Shown here: piece by piece, positions 28,001-37,214 of the stretch
Numbering within the stretch: position 1 is the stretch's first letter
Layout of the letters: the number at the start of each line of letters is the position of its first letter
Position numbers and translations under genes: made by a program
Notes under the pieces: generated by a model
What the model saw: the letters and a program-made list of their open reading frames with translations, nothing else
Told to the model about the DNA's origin: nothing
Databases searched by the model: none
NCBI RefSeq assembly: GCF_036884655.1
Contig: NC_088340.1
Coordinates: 6,345,501-6,409,500 of the forward strand
DNA: 64,000 nt
Direction: 5' to 3'
Source of the DNA: Musa acuminata AAA Group
Lineage: Eukaryota > Streptophyta > Magnoliopsida > Zingiberales > Musaceae

Positions 28001-29422
28001 TTCTTTTCCTGGGTCGGGCAAGGGAGGGGGTTGGACAGTGTTAGGGTAACTACGTTAGTTGGTTCGATTGAACCAAGTTCTACGTCTTATTGAACCAAAG
28101 TTTGAACCTGATCAAATTTAGCTCGGGCACTTGCCCGACACACCTGGTGCTTGGGTTCAGGCAAGCACCTGAGTAGCACTTCATTGAAGTGCAACGCCTA
28201 GGGTTTTTGCGAGGTGTTTGGGCCTTGCCTTGCCTCACCCTAGAGCCTAGGCGAGCGCCTTTTGAAAATACTGTTTGTGGATAGGTGCAAGGGGCTTGTC
28301 AAGAGTTGTACTGTTTTTGGTGCTTTGCATTTACACATGCAATCCACTAGGAATCGTTCTGCATTATGCATTCAACGTGTACTGTTATTATTGGTGCTTT
28401 GCACCACTTACACATGGGATCCACTATGAATTACTCTGGGTTATGCATTCAACCCTGATGAGGGCATCAAACTTGAATGCAAAATATTATTTTACCTTGA
28501 TTAGTATTTCATTGGGAGTTGTGGATGGGCTAGATTGACATGCAGACAAACACTTGAAACCACCTAGCGGCACTGCATGCATGCAGCGTGGATGCATGAC
28601 ACATGCATGCATGCATGTAGTGGGGCAGATGGTTTTGGCTTTGGTGTTCTTTTTTTTTTCTTCATCCTATTCATGGATAATGAAATTTTAATCACATGAT
28701 TATGGTATCTAGTTCTTAACAAAGTGGATGTCTCATTTTAGGATTGAGGTCCGGTTGCTCAAAGTATTATACTATTTGGGTTGACTAAATGAATCCCTTG
28801 CCACCAATGTTCCGTGGTTACACCAACAATGTACTGATTTGAAGTTCATGTTCAAAGCTGGTAGTTAGCTATGAAATTAAACTACCTCTTGTTTTACTAG
28901 TTCAGAACCTGGTAATAATAATCTCCAAATCATTGAAAAATTATTAAATTGTTCACAAGTTTTTACTCGTCCAATGTATTTGCCAAGTTAGTCTCAACAA
29001 CCAAACTAATAAAAATTAATCGATTATTGATTGTATATAGCCCACAACTTGGTAGAACCTTGTAGCAACACCAGGATGTTTTAATTTAGTTATATGTTTC
29101 TTTAAATTCTTATCAACAAAGGAGTTGCAGATTTGGCTATTTATTGTTAAGAATCTGAAAATGAAATAAACATTTGCAGTTATATGAATTCATTTACATG
29201 AGATATGTTACTGGGTGAGTTATTCTGTTTAGTAGTCATATTCTTTTTACTATTTTCCTTTCTATCTGTTTTGATTTCTCTTTCAAGTTGATTTTGCCTA
29301 TTAATATTCATTGTGTTGTTGCACAACCTTGATAAAACCTAAAACGTTGTTCACAGCTGGGAGACGAAGGTGGTGGCTCAGCCCAACTTCAAAACACCGA
29401 AGAAGAAAATGGTGGGGGCTGA
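7091..29422 (+). CDS. CAMTA: CAMTA, calmodulin-binding transcription activator (12 exons)
   Basis: Coding exons, all with GT-AG borders and consistent phases: 7091-7130, 7922-8041, 9806-9921, 10983-11071, 13738-13783, 16888-17347, 17587-17852, 18794-19270, 19405-20093, 22761-23343, 25646-25954, 29357-29422. They total 3261 nt, about 1086 residues, the usual family length. Domains in order: CG-1 DNA-binding domain (about 14-135, with WLRPSEICEIL and the basic WRKKRDGKTVREAHEKLK); a Ser/acidic linker; TIG/IPT fold (about 539-625); ankyrin repeats (about 715-800, with GAIHLAAALGYEWA and TGLHWAAYFGREETV); IQ motifs (about 880 and 935-970); and a Trp-containing calmodulin-binding helix (VVWSVSIVEKAILRWRRK, about 978-995). 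CAMTAs are nuclear Ca2+/calmodulin-responsive regulators of CGCG-box genes in cold, wounding and salicylate-linked immunity. The domains are certain. The last exon rests only on phase, an acceptor and a short acidic tail, and 5' UTR exons are not resolved. Confidence 0.93.
11180..12480 (-). mobile_element. Ty3/gypsy retrotransposon remnant in CAMTA intron 4
   Basis: On the minus strand, about 12461-12246 reads a degraded stretch with HQKAKIAQDY, then a Lys-rich segment, then KYEGPFPSL. This matches the region C-terminal to the Ty3/gypsy integrase core, where plant elements have KADLA..., GDLV-VKL and RYEGPFP. No intact reverse transcriptase or LTR pair is visible. The left extent (11180) is a guess from the absence of other structure; the integrase-tail part is the supported core. 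It lies antisense to the host gene and helps explain the 2.7-kb intron. Confidence 0.6.
14179..15294. mobile_element. Non-autonomous hAT-like element with GC-rich arms, CAMTA intron 5
   Basis: The element begins CAGTGTTGTTAAAAGGC and ends with sequence whose reverse complement is CAGTGTTTTTTAAAG, giving inverted termini of the CAGTG hAT type. Flanking 8-mers AGTCATAA (14171-14178) and GGTCATAC (15295-15302) match at 6 of 8 positions, as for an aged 8-bp target duplication. Just inside the left end is a palindromic GC-rich zone (about 14190-14320) of GGCGCC/GCCTAGGCG words, and GCTCGG/GCGTCT words lie at the right arm (about 15186-15230). Between them are Ser/Leu-rich non-functional frames and a block of near-repeats of TATTTAGAACT (about 14880-15040). 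There is no transposase. Confidence 0.72.
21380..21925. mobile_element. MITE-like insertion with A/G-rich core, CAMTA intron 9
   Basis: The left arm contains TTCACCATTTCGGGCACC. The right arm, reverse-complemented, contains ATCACCGTTTTGCCTGGAC. These are imperfect inverted termini, followed on both sides by CCGG/TATGTATCGG words. The core 21465-21590 is strongly A/G-rich, giving an artefactual Lys/Arg/Glu-rich frame. I did not find a convincing target duplication, so superfamily and exact ends are uncertain. A possibly related sequence, with a purine-rich core and GTATCAG/GATCAGTA words, lies near 50.45-50.75 kb. Confidence 0.5.
27308..28273. mobile_element. Non-autonomous hAT-like element with GC-rich arms, CAMTA intron 11
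   Basis: The left terminus is CAATGTTTTTAACAG. The right terminus, reverse-complemented, is CAGTATTTTCAAAAGGCGC. Flanking 8-mers CTTGTGGA (27300-27307) and TTTGTGGA (28274-28281) match at 7 of 8 positions. The arms carry the same GGCGTTAGGC / GCCTAGGCGAGCGCC type of GC-rich inverted words as the element in intron 5, so the two appear to belong to one family. The centre is A/G-rich with GGCGACG words, and no transposase frame is present. Confidence 0.75.
28570..28622. repeat. CATG-type short repeat cluster
   Basis: Repeated GCATGCATGC words in the last CAMTA intron. It is low-complexity, with no clear role. Confidence 0.7.
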
Positions 29423-29497
29423 TCTAATGGCACTATCCACGCTGAGCTACAACGACCATATTTGTGATTTCTGGACGTTAAGAGGCGTCGGGTTCTG

Positions 29498-29498
<1 letters not shown>

Positions 29499-29530
<32 letters not shown>
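29499..29530. repeat. Uninterrupted poly-C run (32 bases)
   Basis: A homopolymer of 32 C just downstream of the proposed CAMTA stop codon. Its true length is prone to sequencing and assembly error. Confidence 0.9.
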
Positions 29531-30315
29531 TACTTGCTTATATGTAATGGATAAGATGTAAAGATTGTCCTTCCTTTTGATAAGGCTGAAGAGAAGTGCA
29601 GAAAGAAGCTGATTTCTCTCTGGCAAGCACCAGTCATCACAACCCCATCCGCTCAACCCTATAGCATTGTAATATTGGTTCGTCACTTCGCACTTCTGAG
29701 GCGTTTTATACCCTACCGAGTCAACTCAAAACATGCCGTGGATTCGAGCAGATTCGGTGCGCTGGCTGACGATGGATGCAATTGATGCATGTGACACCTT
29801 TTATAATTACAATAAAATTGGACTCCCAGGTTGGTCCACTTAGCAAGTTTAATATTAACCCATCTCCCGAAAGGTCCTGACCATCGATCCTATCATATTG
29901 ATTTCACATTTGTGGCTAGGATCATCCAGGAGTAGGAGCGGAGTGCCCTTCCGTTCTCAGCTGAGCATCCGAGGAGCCAGGGTGATTACAGTCGATCGAG
30001 ATGGACCATGGCCCGACCGAAGTCAAACAGCGAACCGAAGGACCGGTCAACGGTGGGGGAAATCGCACCGGGACCCGTTGACCAACGACACGACGTTAGA
30101 TTCGGCAAGTGCACCCACCGTTTCGAACCCTTTTTTGGGACGGTGAGTAGGGGACGAGTTGAGTGAATCCCACTCCGCGTCGAACCCGCTGCCAACGCAC
30201 TTGGGGATCACACGCGATGGATGGCAGCACGAACTAACCCAAAACCGTGTTTCCGTCGAGACAGAGGACAGAAATGTTCGCAATATCGTGCTTACGTATG
30301 ACGGCAGCGGTGGGG

Positions 30316-30490
30316 GATCCCTGGCACAGCCGACACAGGTAGCTGCACCGCACGAGGAGCCAGCGAACGTCGTCGGGCCCGGCGCGAACGCGGTGGGGGC
30401 AACTCTCTCCCCGATCCCTGCCACAGCCGACACAAGTTGCTGCACCGCACCAGGAGCCAGCGAATGTTGTGGGGCCCGGCGCGACCATAG
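30316..30490. repeat. 97-bp tandem duplication upstream of SAM synthase
   Basis: Copy 1 starts at 30316 (GATCCCTGGCACAGCCGACA) and copy 2 at 30413 (GATCCCTGCCACAGCCGACA), a period of 97 bp. The first roughly 75 bases of each copy are about 90% identical by eye, including GGAGCCAGCGAA and GGGCCCGGCGCGA. It lies about 190-360 bp upstream of the TATA box. Confidence 0.85.
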
Positions 30491-30677
30491 CGCGGCCCCC
30501 GCTGAGATCGCTGTCCGCCACCCACTTCTCTCTTCGCTCGGAAAGGATCCGACGGCTGCTTCGGCTCCGTAGGGCTATTCTGAATCGTCGGATCTATTTT
30601 TATCCGCATCTGAGAAATGAGATAAGTAAATAATAAGCACCGGTTGAGAAGCGCGTAGCTTCGAAGCGCCATTCATC

Positions 30678-30684
30678 TATAAAT
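30678..30684 (+). promoter_or_regulatory. TATA box of the SAM synthase gene
   Basis: TATAAAT in the context CATCTATAAATTGAG. It places transcription start near 30710, about 55 bp before the 5'UTR intron donor, which fits the usual plant SAMS structure. Confidence 0.7.
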
Positions 30685-30765
30685 TGAGACGTCGGGCGAA
30701 GGGAAGACGCCGTCAAAGGGGTCTTCTTGATCCAGCGAGGTCAGGCATCAGCTCCGGAATTACCG

Positions 30766-31863
30766 GTATGATGCTCTTTCTTCTCTAGATTCTTAATGGT
30801 TTCATTGTGAACTCGATGCTGTTCTTCGATTTATAGGTCGGAATGGGGGCTTTTAACCTGTCGTTGAGGTTGTTCCTCTGCTTCATGAATATCCGGATCT
30901 GATGGCTTTAGATCTACTCGCATGTTGTGCAAATGCTGTGTTTTTGTTTGCTTGATCCGTGTTGTTCTTCTTCGTGAGTGACTAGATCTGGCCATAGTCC
31001 TAAATAAGATAGTCTGCAACCAGTTTTCTTGTCCTTGCATCGTTGCTTGAGGCCAGATTTGGTATATTATTTGGCCAATCACCGATGATTGTACTTTTGA
31101 CTGCCTGGATCTGAGAGTTCCGGCGAGAAAGCTTAACAGCTTAAGTGAATCGATCGCCCATTTTGATTTCGTTGATGATGATTAGATCTAGATAGATTGT
31201 GCCTTGTTCTTCTGTGGCCTCGGTGACTAGGGTTACAATTGAGAAGAAGATTTCTTTTTATGTAAAGGGGTAAGATTGCTATGTTGCAGGAGCTTCATGC
31301 ACTGAATCACTCTTATTATTAGATCCAGTTACTATCATATGCCATTTGATGTTGCTAATGTCTGGTTTCTGCCGCATCTCTGTTATGGCACACTCTCGAT
31401 CCTGTGTCATATAGCACCTCACTTTTACTTCGGTGTAATTTCTGGTTCTCGATGCTGCTTAATGTCAAATTATGCCTCACTCATACTTCTCCTAACTCTG
31501 TTTTAAGATCCTCGAGTGTTGATTTGCTTCCTGTGGTGGCTTGCGTTGCCGGGGATCTTATCCACATTAAAGTGATCCACTTTGCTATCGCGTTGTTGGA
31601 TTCTGATTCTTGATTAGATAGATTCTTTTGATATTCCCTCTGTTCCTTGGATTCTGATTCTTGGGCAAGTAGATTCTCTTGACATTCCATGCGCATTACT
31701 TTGTCGATGCTGACGAGTTCCTTGTCGGAATCAGATTGCCTCTTTGCTGCCTTTCTCTACAGAACATTCTACTTGGACATAGGAAGATGTAGAATTTTAT
31801 TGGGATCAGATGTATCAACTGCTCAATCATTTAGAGTTGCTTATTTTTGTGTTTATTCTGCAG
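30766..31863 (+). other. 5'UTR intron of SAM synthase
   Basis: Donor ATTACCG|GTATGA at 30766 and acceptor TTCTGCAG at 31863, leaving ten untranslated bases before the ATG at 31874. The intron is T-rich, as expected. A leader intron with an otherwise intronless coding region is the standard organisation of plant S-adenosylmethionine synthase genes and often raises expression. Confidence 0.75.
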
Positions 31864-31873
31864 CTTCGACGCC

Positions 31874-33064
31874 ATGGCTACCGACGAAACCTTCCTTTTC
31901 ACCTCCGAGTCTGTGAACGAGGGACACCCTGACAAGCTCTGCGATCAGATCTCCGACGCTGTTCTCGATGCTTGCTTGGAGCAAGACCCCGACAGCAAGG
32001 TCGCCTGCGAGACCTGCACCAAGACCAACATGGTCATGGTGTTCGGGGAGATCACCACCAAGGCCAATGTCGACTACGAGAAGATCGTCCGCGACACGTG
32101 CCGCGCCATCGGGTTCGTGTCCGACGAGGTCGGCCTGGATGCCGACCGCTGCAAGGTGCTCGTCAACATCGAGCAGCAGTCCCCTGACATCGCCCAGGGC
32201 GTGCACGGCCACTTCACCAAGCGCCCCGAGGAGATCGGCGCGGGCGACCAGGGTCACATGTTTGGGTACGCCACCGACGAGACTCCGGAGCTCATGCCCC
32301 TCAGCCACGTCCTCGCCACCAAGCTCGGCGCGCGCCTCACCGAGGTGCGCAAGAACGGCACCTGCTCCTGGCTGAGGCCCGACGGCAAGACCCAGGTGAC
32401 GGTGGAGTACCGCAACGACCACGGTGCCATGGTGCCCATCCGCGTCCACACCATCCTCATCTCCACCCAGCACGATGAGACCGTGACCAACGACGAGATC
32501 GCCGCCGACCTCAAGGAGCACGTCATCAAGCCCGTCGTCCCCGAGCAGTACCTCGACGAGAAGACCATCTTCCACCTCAACCCCTCGGGCCGGTTCGTCA
32601 TCGGCGGCCCCCACGGCGACGCCGGGCTCACCGGCCGTAAGATCATCATCGACACCTACGGCGGCTGGGGCGCGCACGGCGGCGGCGCCTTCTCCGGCAA
32701 GGATCCCACTAAGGTGGACCGCAGCGGCGCCTACATCGTGAGGCAGGCGGCCAAGAGCATCGTCGCCAGTGGGCTCGCCCGCCGCTGCATCGTGCAGGTC
32801 TCGTACGCCATCGGCGTGCCGGAGCCGCTCTCGGTGTTCGTGGACACCTACGGCACCGGCAAAATCCCGGACAAGGAGATCCTGAGCATTGTGAAGGAGA
32901 ACTTCGACTTCAGGCCTGGGATGATCACCATCAACCTGGACCTGAAGAGGGGAGGCAGTGGCAGGTTCCTGAAGACTGCGGCCTACGGGCACTTTGGGAG
33001 GGACGACCCCGACTTCACTTGGGAGGTGGTGAAGCCCCTCAAGTGGGAGAAGCTCGCCGCCTAG
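31874..33064 (+). CDS. SAMS: S-adenosylmethionine synthase (methionine adenosyltransferase)
   Basis: A single coding exon of 396 residues, the full family length, catalysing ATP + L-methionine + water to S-adenosylmethionine + phosphate + diphosphate in the cytosol. The product feeds methylation, ethylene, polyamine and nicotianamine synthesis. Visible motifs: N-terminal [20 protein letters not shown] with catalytic His18; the ATP-binding signature [12 protein letters not shown] from residue 122; and the Gly-rich phosphate loop GGGAFSGKD from residue 269, followed by conserved KVDRSGAY. The start is the ATG in the context GCCATGGCTACC, a strong plant initiation site, directly after the leader intron. 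Third positions are almost all G or C, unlike the flanking AT-rich DNA, which is typical of highly expressed monocot genes. No defect is visible. Confidence 0.98.
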   Translation: MATDETFLFTSESVNEGHPDKLCDQISDAVLDACLEQDPDSKVACETCTKTNMVMVFGEITTKANVDYEKIVRDTCRAIGFVSDEVGLDADRCKVLVNIEQQSPDIAQGVHGHFTKRPEEIGAGDQGHMFGYATDETPELMPLSHVLATKLGARLTEVRKNGTCSWLRPDGKTQVTVEYRNDHGAMVPIRVHTILISTQHDETVTNDEIAADLKEHVIKPVVPEQYLDEKTIFHLNPSGRFVIGGPHGDAGLTGRKIIIDTYGGWGAHGGGAFSGKDPTKVDRSGAYIVRQAAKSIVASGLARRCIVQVSYAIGVPEPLSVFVDTYGTGKIPDKEILSIVKENFDFRPGMITINLDLKRGGSGRFLKTAAYGHFGRDDPDFTWEVVKPLKWEKLAA

Positions 33065-33139
33065 AACTCAGCTCGGCCTCCCTTACTGCTACCCTCCTCT
33101 GCTGCTTTGGCCCTTCTCTTTTGTGTCTTCGTTCCTGAG

Positions 33140-33145
33140 AATAAA
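33140..33145 (+). terminator. Polyadenylation signal of SAM synthase
   Basis: AATAAA 76 bp after the stop codon, in a T-rich 3'UTR. Confidence 0.6.
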
Positions 33146-33199
33146 AGTAATGACGTCTGGTTTGATTTCCATTAATTGATTAGAACAGAAGCGCAACGA

Positions 33200-35420
33200 A
33201 CAGCTTATTGCTTGTTCTCTACGCTGTAGTCATCCTTGTTAATTTTCTCAAGAAATTTAAGTATTTTTTATTATAATTGATAAAAGTTTATAATTTTATT
33301 GACCTATTTCTTGAAGGCAAGTTTTTAGAATCGCTAGTTATCCAATCTATTATAAGTTTTATGAGTTGTATTTGCTCTTGATATGCTTTTCCTTTTCTGT
33401 ATTTGGCTATTTGGCTTGTATTTGAGTCAAGTGTTCATGCGTATATTGAGTTCTCATTTAACTTCTAATATAATTAAAATAATATTAAAAAAAAAAGCAT
33501 GACTCCTACGTAAGATAAAACAAATCGAAATGAAAGGCAATACAAATCGAAATGCAAGACAATAAATAATGATGCTAGCTAGTAAATAGTTTGATAGATC
33601 TTTCAAGAATTTGGGTTTGAATATGATTTTATTAATTATTCTTGAAAAAAAAGTCAAAGACAGTCTTACCTCCATCATTTTTTTATTATATTGAAATAAT
33701 ATCGTCCATTGATGCAAGACTCCAGTAAACTGAGGTTGATATGCTTGAACCAGTACACATACTTGTTAGATCCAATTGCATTTAACTTATGTGAGCATAA
33801 AAATTAAGATTATGTTCCTATTATGTAAAAAATTTTAATATTAGAAATTAAAATAAAATTATAATAATTTAAATATATGATATATACTTTTCAATGTCAT
33901 TCAAAAGTCTTTATCTAATCTATAAACGCATCATCATTGGTCTTTATCTAATTTATAAACGCATCATAGTTGGATTCGAAAGTCATAATAATATTGATAT
34001 GCAAGAACAGTTAAACTCGTATTTCTCTTTTTACCTATTATGACCATTATAAATAATAAATTAGGAACAAAAGGGAGAAAGAATCATCGTAGTGAAGTTC
34101 TTAATTAACATTAATTATTTCTGAATATTTTTTCTAATCATCAAATGATTTATACTATAATGCATAAAACTACTATAATACTTACTATTCTTAAAGAAGA
34201 AAATTATTACGATATATCATAATATATTTTCAATGACTTGATAATTGAGTCTGATTACACCCAGTCTCGAAATAAAATTTTATAATTATAAAGCTTAATT
34301 AGTTGTTTCAAAACATGCCATAAAATTAGCTTCTATAATTGATAATGTAATAATACATTGTTTTATATTTTTTTTCTATAAATTGGTCATCCAACTAATA
34401 TAAATACAAAACATAAAGTGGATTTCCTACTATCCAGATAATTTATAAAATTAATATTTAAAAATATTAATATTTCAAGCTAATTAAATTATATATATAT
34501 ATAATCCTTTATCCCTTTTATATATTTTATTATTTTTTATAGTATTTTAGTATTTCATTCTTAGGTAGCTCTAATATACACATAGTACTCCAACTCTCAA
34601 ATTGATATTTGTTCTAGCATGAGCTTGAGCAGACTTTCAACTTCGACGTATATAATGAATATATTTTTATCTGATCTTTCTAAATTATTTTAAAAATATT
34701 TATTTTGATTAAATTTTTTTTACTTTTATCATTTGTTGAAGAAAGTTGTAAACTAAATCTCTCTAAAACTTAATCAATATTCATTTGCTAAAATTTTTAC
34801 TTTTGTCATTTAACTTCGGTGAATTAATTAAGTTTGATCTCAAAGTCTTGAGATAAAATTTGACGGTCATCAGAATTAGTGGCTTCTAGGCATATCATAA
34901 GATCAACTTCTATAGATGATAATATAATAATACATTTATTTTATATTTTTTTATAAATTACTCCTCTAACTAATATAAATATAAAACATAAAGTTGACTT
35001 CCACCTATTAAGATAATTTATAGAACCAACATAAAAAAAATACCATCATTTCAAGCTAATTAAATTTTATATATTTGATTGTATAATATTTGTCTCTTCC
35101 AGATATCCTATTATTTTCTTTATAGTCTTTTAGTTTTTTATTATTGGATAGTAGATACCAGTATTCTAACTACAAAATTGATATCTTTGGTATAGACTTG
35201 AGTATGTAATAAGACTTTCAACTGTACATACATAATCAATATTTTTTATCTGATCCTTTTTCAAATTACTTTAAAAACACATATTTTGATTTAAATTTTT
35301 ATTTTTATCATCTGCTAAGTAAAGTTGTATACTAAATCTCTCGAAAACTCAACCGATATGTCCTTTCTGATACAATCATAGTAATTCTTTAGATCTATTC
35401 TTGAATATTTCTATTAGGAA
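33200..35420. other. AT-rich intergenic repeat region
   Basis: More than 75% A+T by eye, with no coding resemblance. It contains a 32-bp direct repeat around 33908-33972 (TCTTTATCTAAT...AACGCATCAT twice) and the tandem block described separately at 34.23-35.37 kb. Confidence 0.6.
34230..35370. repeat. Tandem repeat of about 575 bp, two diverged copies
   Basis: Copy 1 is about 34230-34800 and copy 2 about 34845-35370. Anchors recur in the same order: TGATAATATAATAATACAT-like, CAACTAATATAAATA-like, TTTCAAGCTAATTAAATT, GACTTTCAAC and AGTTGTA-ACTAAATCTCTC. Spacing between matching anchors is about 574-576 bp. The copies are AT-rich and noncoding. Confidence 0.75.
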
Positions 35421-35429
35421 ACCTTGGGC

Positions 35430-35630
35430 AGTATCATATGCACAGCGGAAGAATATAAAACAAAAATATTAAATTTCTCACAAAAAAATATTCTCGTCAT
35501 CGTGAGAAGATTGGTGTGTGAAAAATTTGCAAAATCGAAAACTACCCATATATAAAAAATGTGTTATCTAGGGAGATCGTATATCCTTGAAAACTTCCAT
35601 ATCTATAAAAAAAGGATGAAAGAGGTCAAC
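35430..35630 (-). mobile_element. 3'-end fragment of a minus-strand LTR
   Basis: Read on the minus strand, this segment matches the 3' end of the plus-strand LTR that follows (about 37000-37200). Shared features are the words around the GGATGAA(A/G)GAGGTCAA junction, the AAGATTG(G/A)TGTG word, and the terminal CTTCCGCTGTGCATATGA versus CTTCCACTGCACATGTGA. It appears to be the detached end of the minus-strand copy at 37.22-38.58 kb. Confidence 0.65.
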
Positions 35631-35639
35631 TTAGTAGTC

Positions 35640-35703
35640 ATATGTGCCTTATAAGCCAATCACGTGAGTGATGACACTATCACATGACACACTCTCTTTT
35701 TGC

Positions 35704-35754
<51 letters not shown>

Positions 35755-35768
35755 TTTTAATTTTTATT

Positions 35769-35826
<58 letters not shown>

Positions 35827-37205
35827 TTCATGGATATGTGTAATGGAAATCGAATTGTGATGAGATCACGATAATGAGACCGATTCATCTTTAAACATAA
35901 ATCATAAATAATCTCAGTTATCGATTACTCGAGAGGGACATTAAGATAACCATATAGATTGACGTATTGTATACTCGTCTATATAATGGAGGCGATTGGT
36001 TTTATAGCTACTCGTGTGGGAACATTATGAATATAATGCATGTGCTCATTGGATAATAAGTTCACTGATTAATCCGCTCACGGAATGCTGGATTGTTGAT
36101 GATACCTTATTGTTAAATAGTGATTTCATCATTCTAGTGGTATATCTGGTCCTTAGACTTGTGATACCAAGGATGTCTTATGTGAGTACTCAACTCTTTG
36201 ATACCAGACTTATAGGTTTGGAAGTTCCAAATCTAACACAACAAATCATCGGGACTTGCAGTCAACCTTACGATGGCTAATCAGTGTTGATAGAGGATCA
36301 TCCGCTCTTAGTGTGATGAGAGGAATATCTCATGTGTTTTTGCTCAGATAAATCCCTAGCCAGTATCATTCAGATTGAGAGATGAGTTCTCCGGAAGAAT
36401 CTGATTAAAGCGAGGACAAATAAATCCAATGGATTGGATTCCCCTATATCGTCTAGGGATTACGACATAATGGCCTAATACGTTTACAATCGATGAGTCG
36501 AGTGAATTATTATAGAGATAATAATTCATTAAGCCAAAAGGAGTTCTGTCAAGTATGACTTATGACCAACTCGATATTGGGCCTAGAGGATCACACATAT
36601 ATGGTAGGCATTGCGACGGGTAGAGGTTCAGATATGAGATATCCGTAGGAGCCCCTATCTTATTAGATATCTAATAAACCCTTGAATTATTGGATCCTAT
36701 GGATGAAATCTAATAAGAGTCAACGAGAGATTATTAGATATATGTTCACTAATCTAAGAGGCTTGGGCAGTTGGATGGAGATCCAATACCCATGAAGATC
36801 CAATACCCAATAGGACAGGATCTATTATGATTATGTTGACAAAGGACCTCTATAAATAGGAGGGAATCAAAGGGTTAAAGGCTAAGTCTTTTTGGCTGTC
36901 ACCTCCTATTCTCCTCCACCATATTTCTTCTCGGCTAACAAATATGAAGATTTGGGTAGCGATTTGAGGAGCATCTTCACAGCCTCTACCATATAGATCA
37001 CCGCTAAATAGTACAATTGACCTCCTTCATCCTTTTTCAAAGATCTGCCAGATTTTAAGGATATAAGATCTCCTTAAGTAACACAACTATCTCATATGTG
37101 GATTTTAGTTTCATAGATTTTTACACATCAATCTTCGCATGATGATGAAACCTTTTTATGAAAATTTGAAACTTTTGTTTTTGTTCTTCCACTGCACATG
37201 TGATG
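35640..37205 (+). mobile_element. Solo LTR (plus orientation), about 1.55 kb
   Basis: This long noncoding sequence matches the reverse complement of 37.22-38.58 kb across most of its length. It starts near TGTGCCTTATAAGCCAATCA, includes a TTA microsatellite and an AT run, has a TATA box (CTCTATAAATAGGAG at about 36850), and ends near CTTCCACTGCACATGTGA. A TATA box about 350 bp from the 3' end, with a downstream leader-like region, fits an LTR. I see no internal region or pol genes. From memory the family looks like a common Musa LTR retroelement. Confidence 0.65.
35703..35820. repeat. (TTA)n and (AT)n microsatellites
   Basis: About 16 units of TTA (35703-35752), then a short spacer, then an uninterrupted (AT)n run to about 35820, inside the plus-strand LTR. 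The corresponding (AATA)n/(AAT)n tract is present at about 38485-38512 in the inverted copy, so a shorter ancestral array is inferred. Confidence 0.9.
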
Positions 37206-37214
37206 TAACCTATA

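Larger units (their letters stand above)
29423..30677. other. CAMTA 3' flank and SAM synthase promoter region
   Basis: The likely CAMTA 3'UTR begins at 29423 and contains a pure C run. From about 29740 the sequence becomes the upstream region of the SAM synthase gene: increasingly GC-rich, with a 97-bp tandem duplication (30316 onwards) and a TATA box at its end. Long open frames on both strands here follow from GC content and the duplication. None resembles a known family. Confidence 0.55.

Noticed and set aside
30047..30672. Several 95-137-residue frames on both strands upstream of SAM synthase
   Set aside because: They arise from a GC-rich region with a 97-bp tandem duplication and resemble nothing known. 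The position is that of a promoter.
31853..32992. 379-residue open frame antisense to SAM synthase
   Set aside because: It is the mirror of a GC-rich coding region with G/C third positions, which removes stops on the other strand. The composition (Val/Gly/Asp/Leu-rich) has no family resemblance, while the plus strand encodes a perfect SAMS.
35703..35820. Regularly spaced repeats that could suggest a CRISPR-like array
   Set aside because: They are simple TTA and AT microsatellites in a plant LTR, with no spacers.
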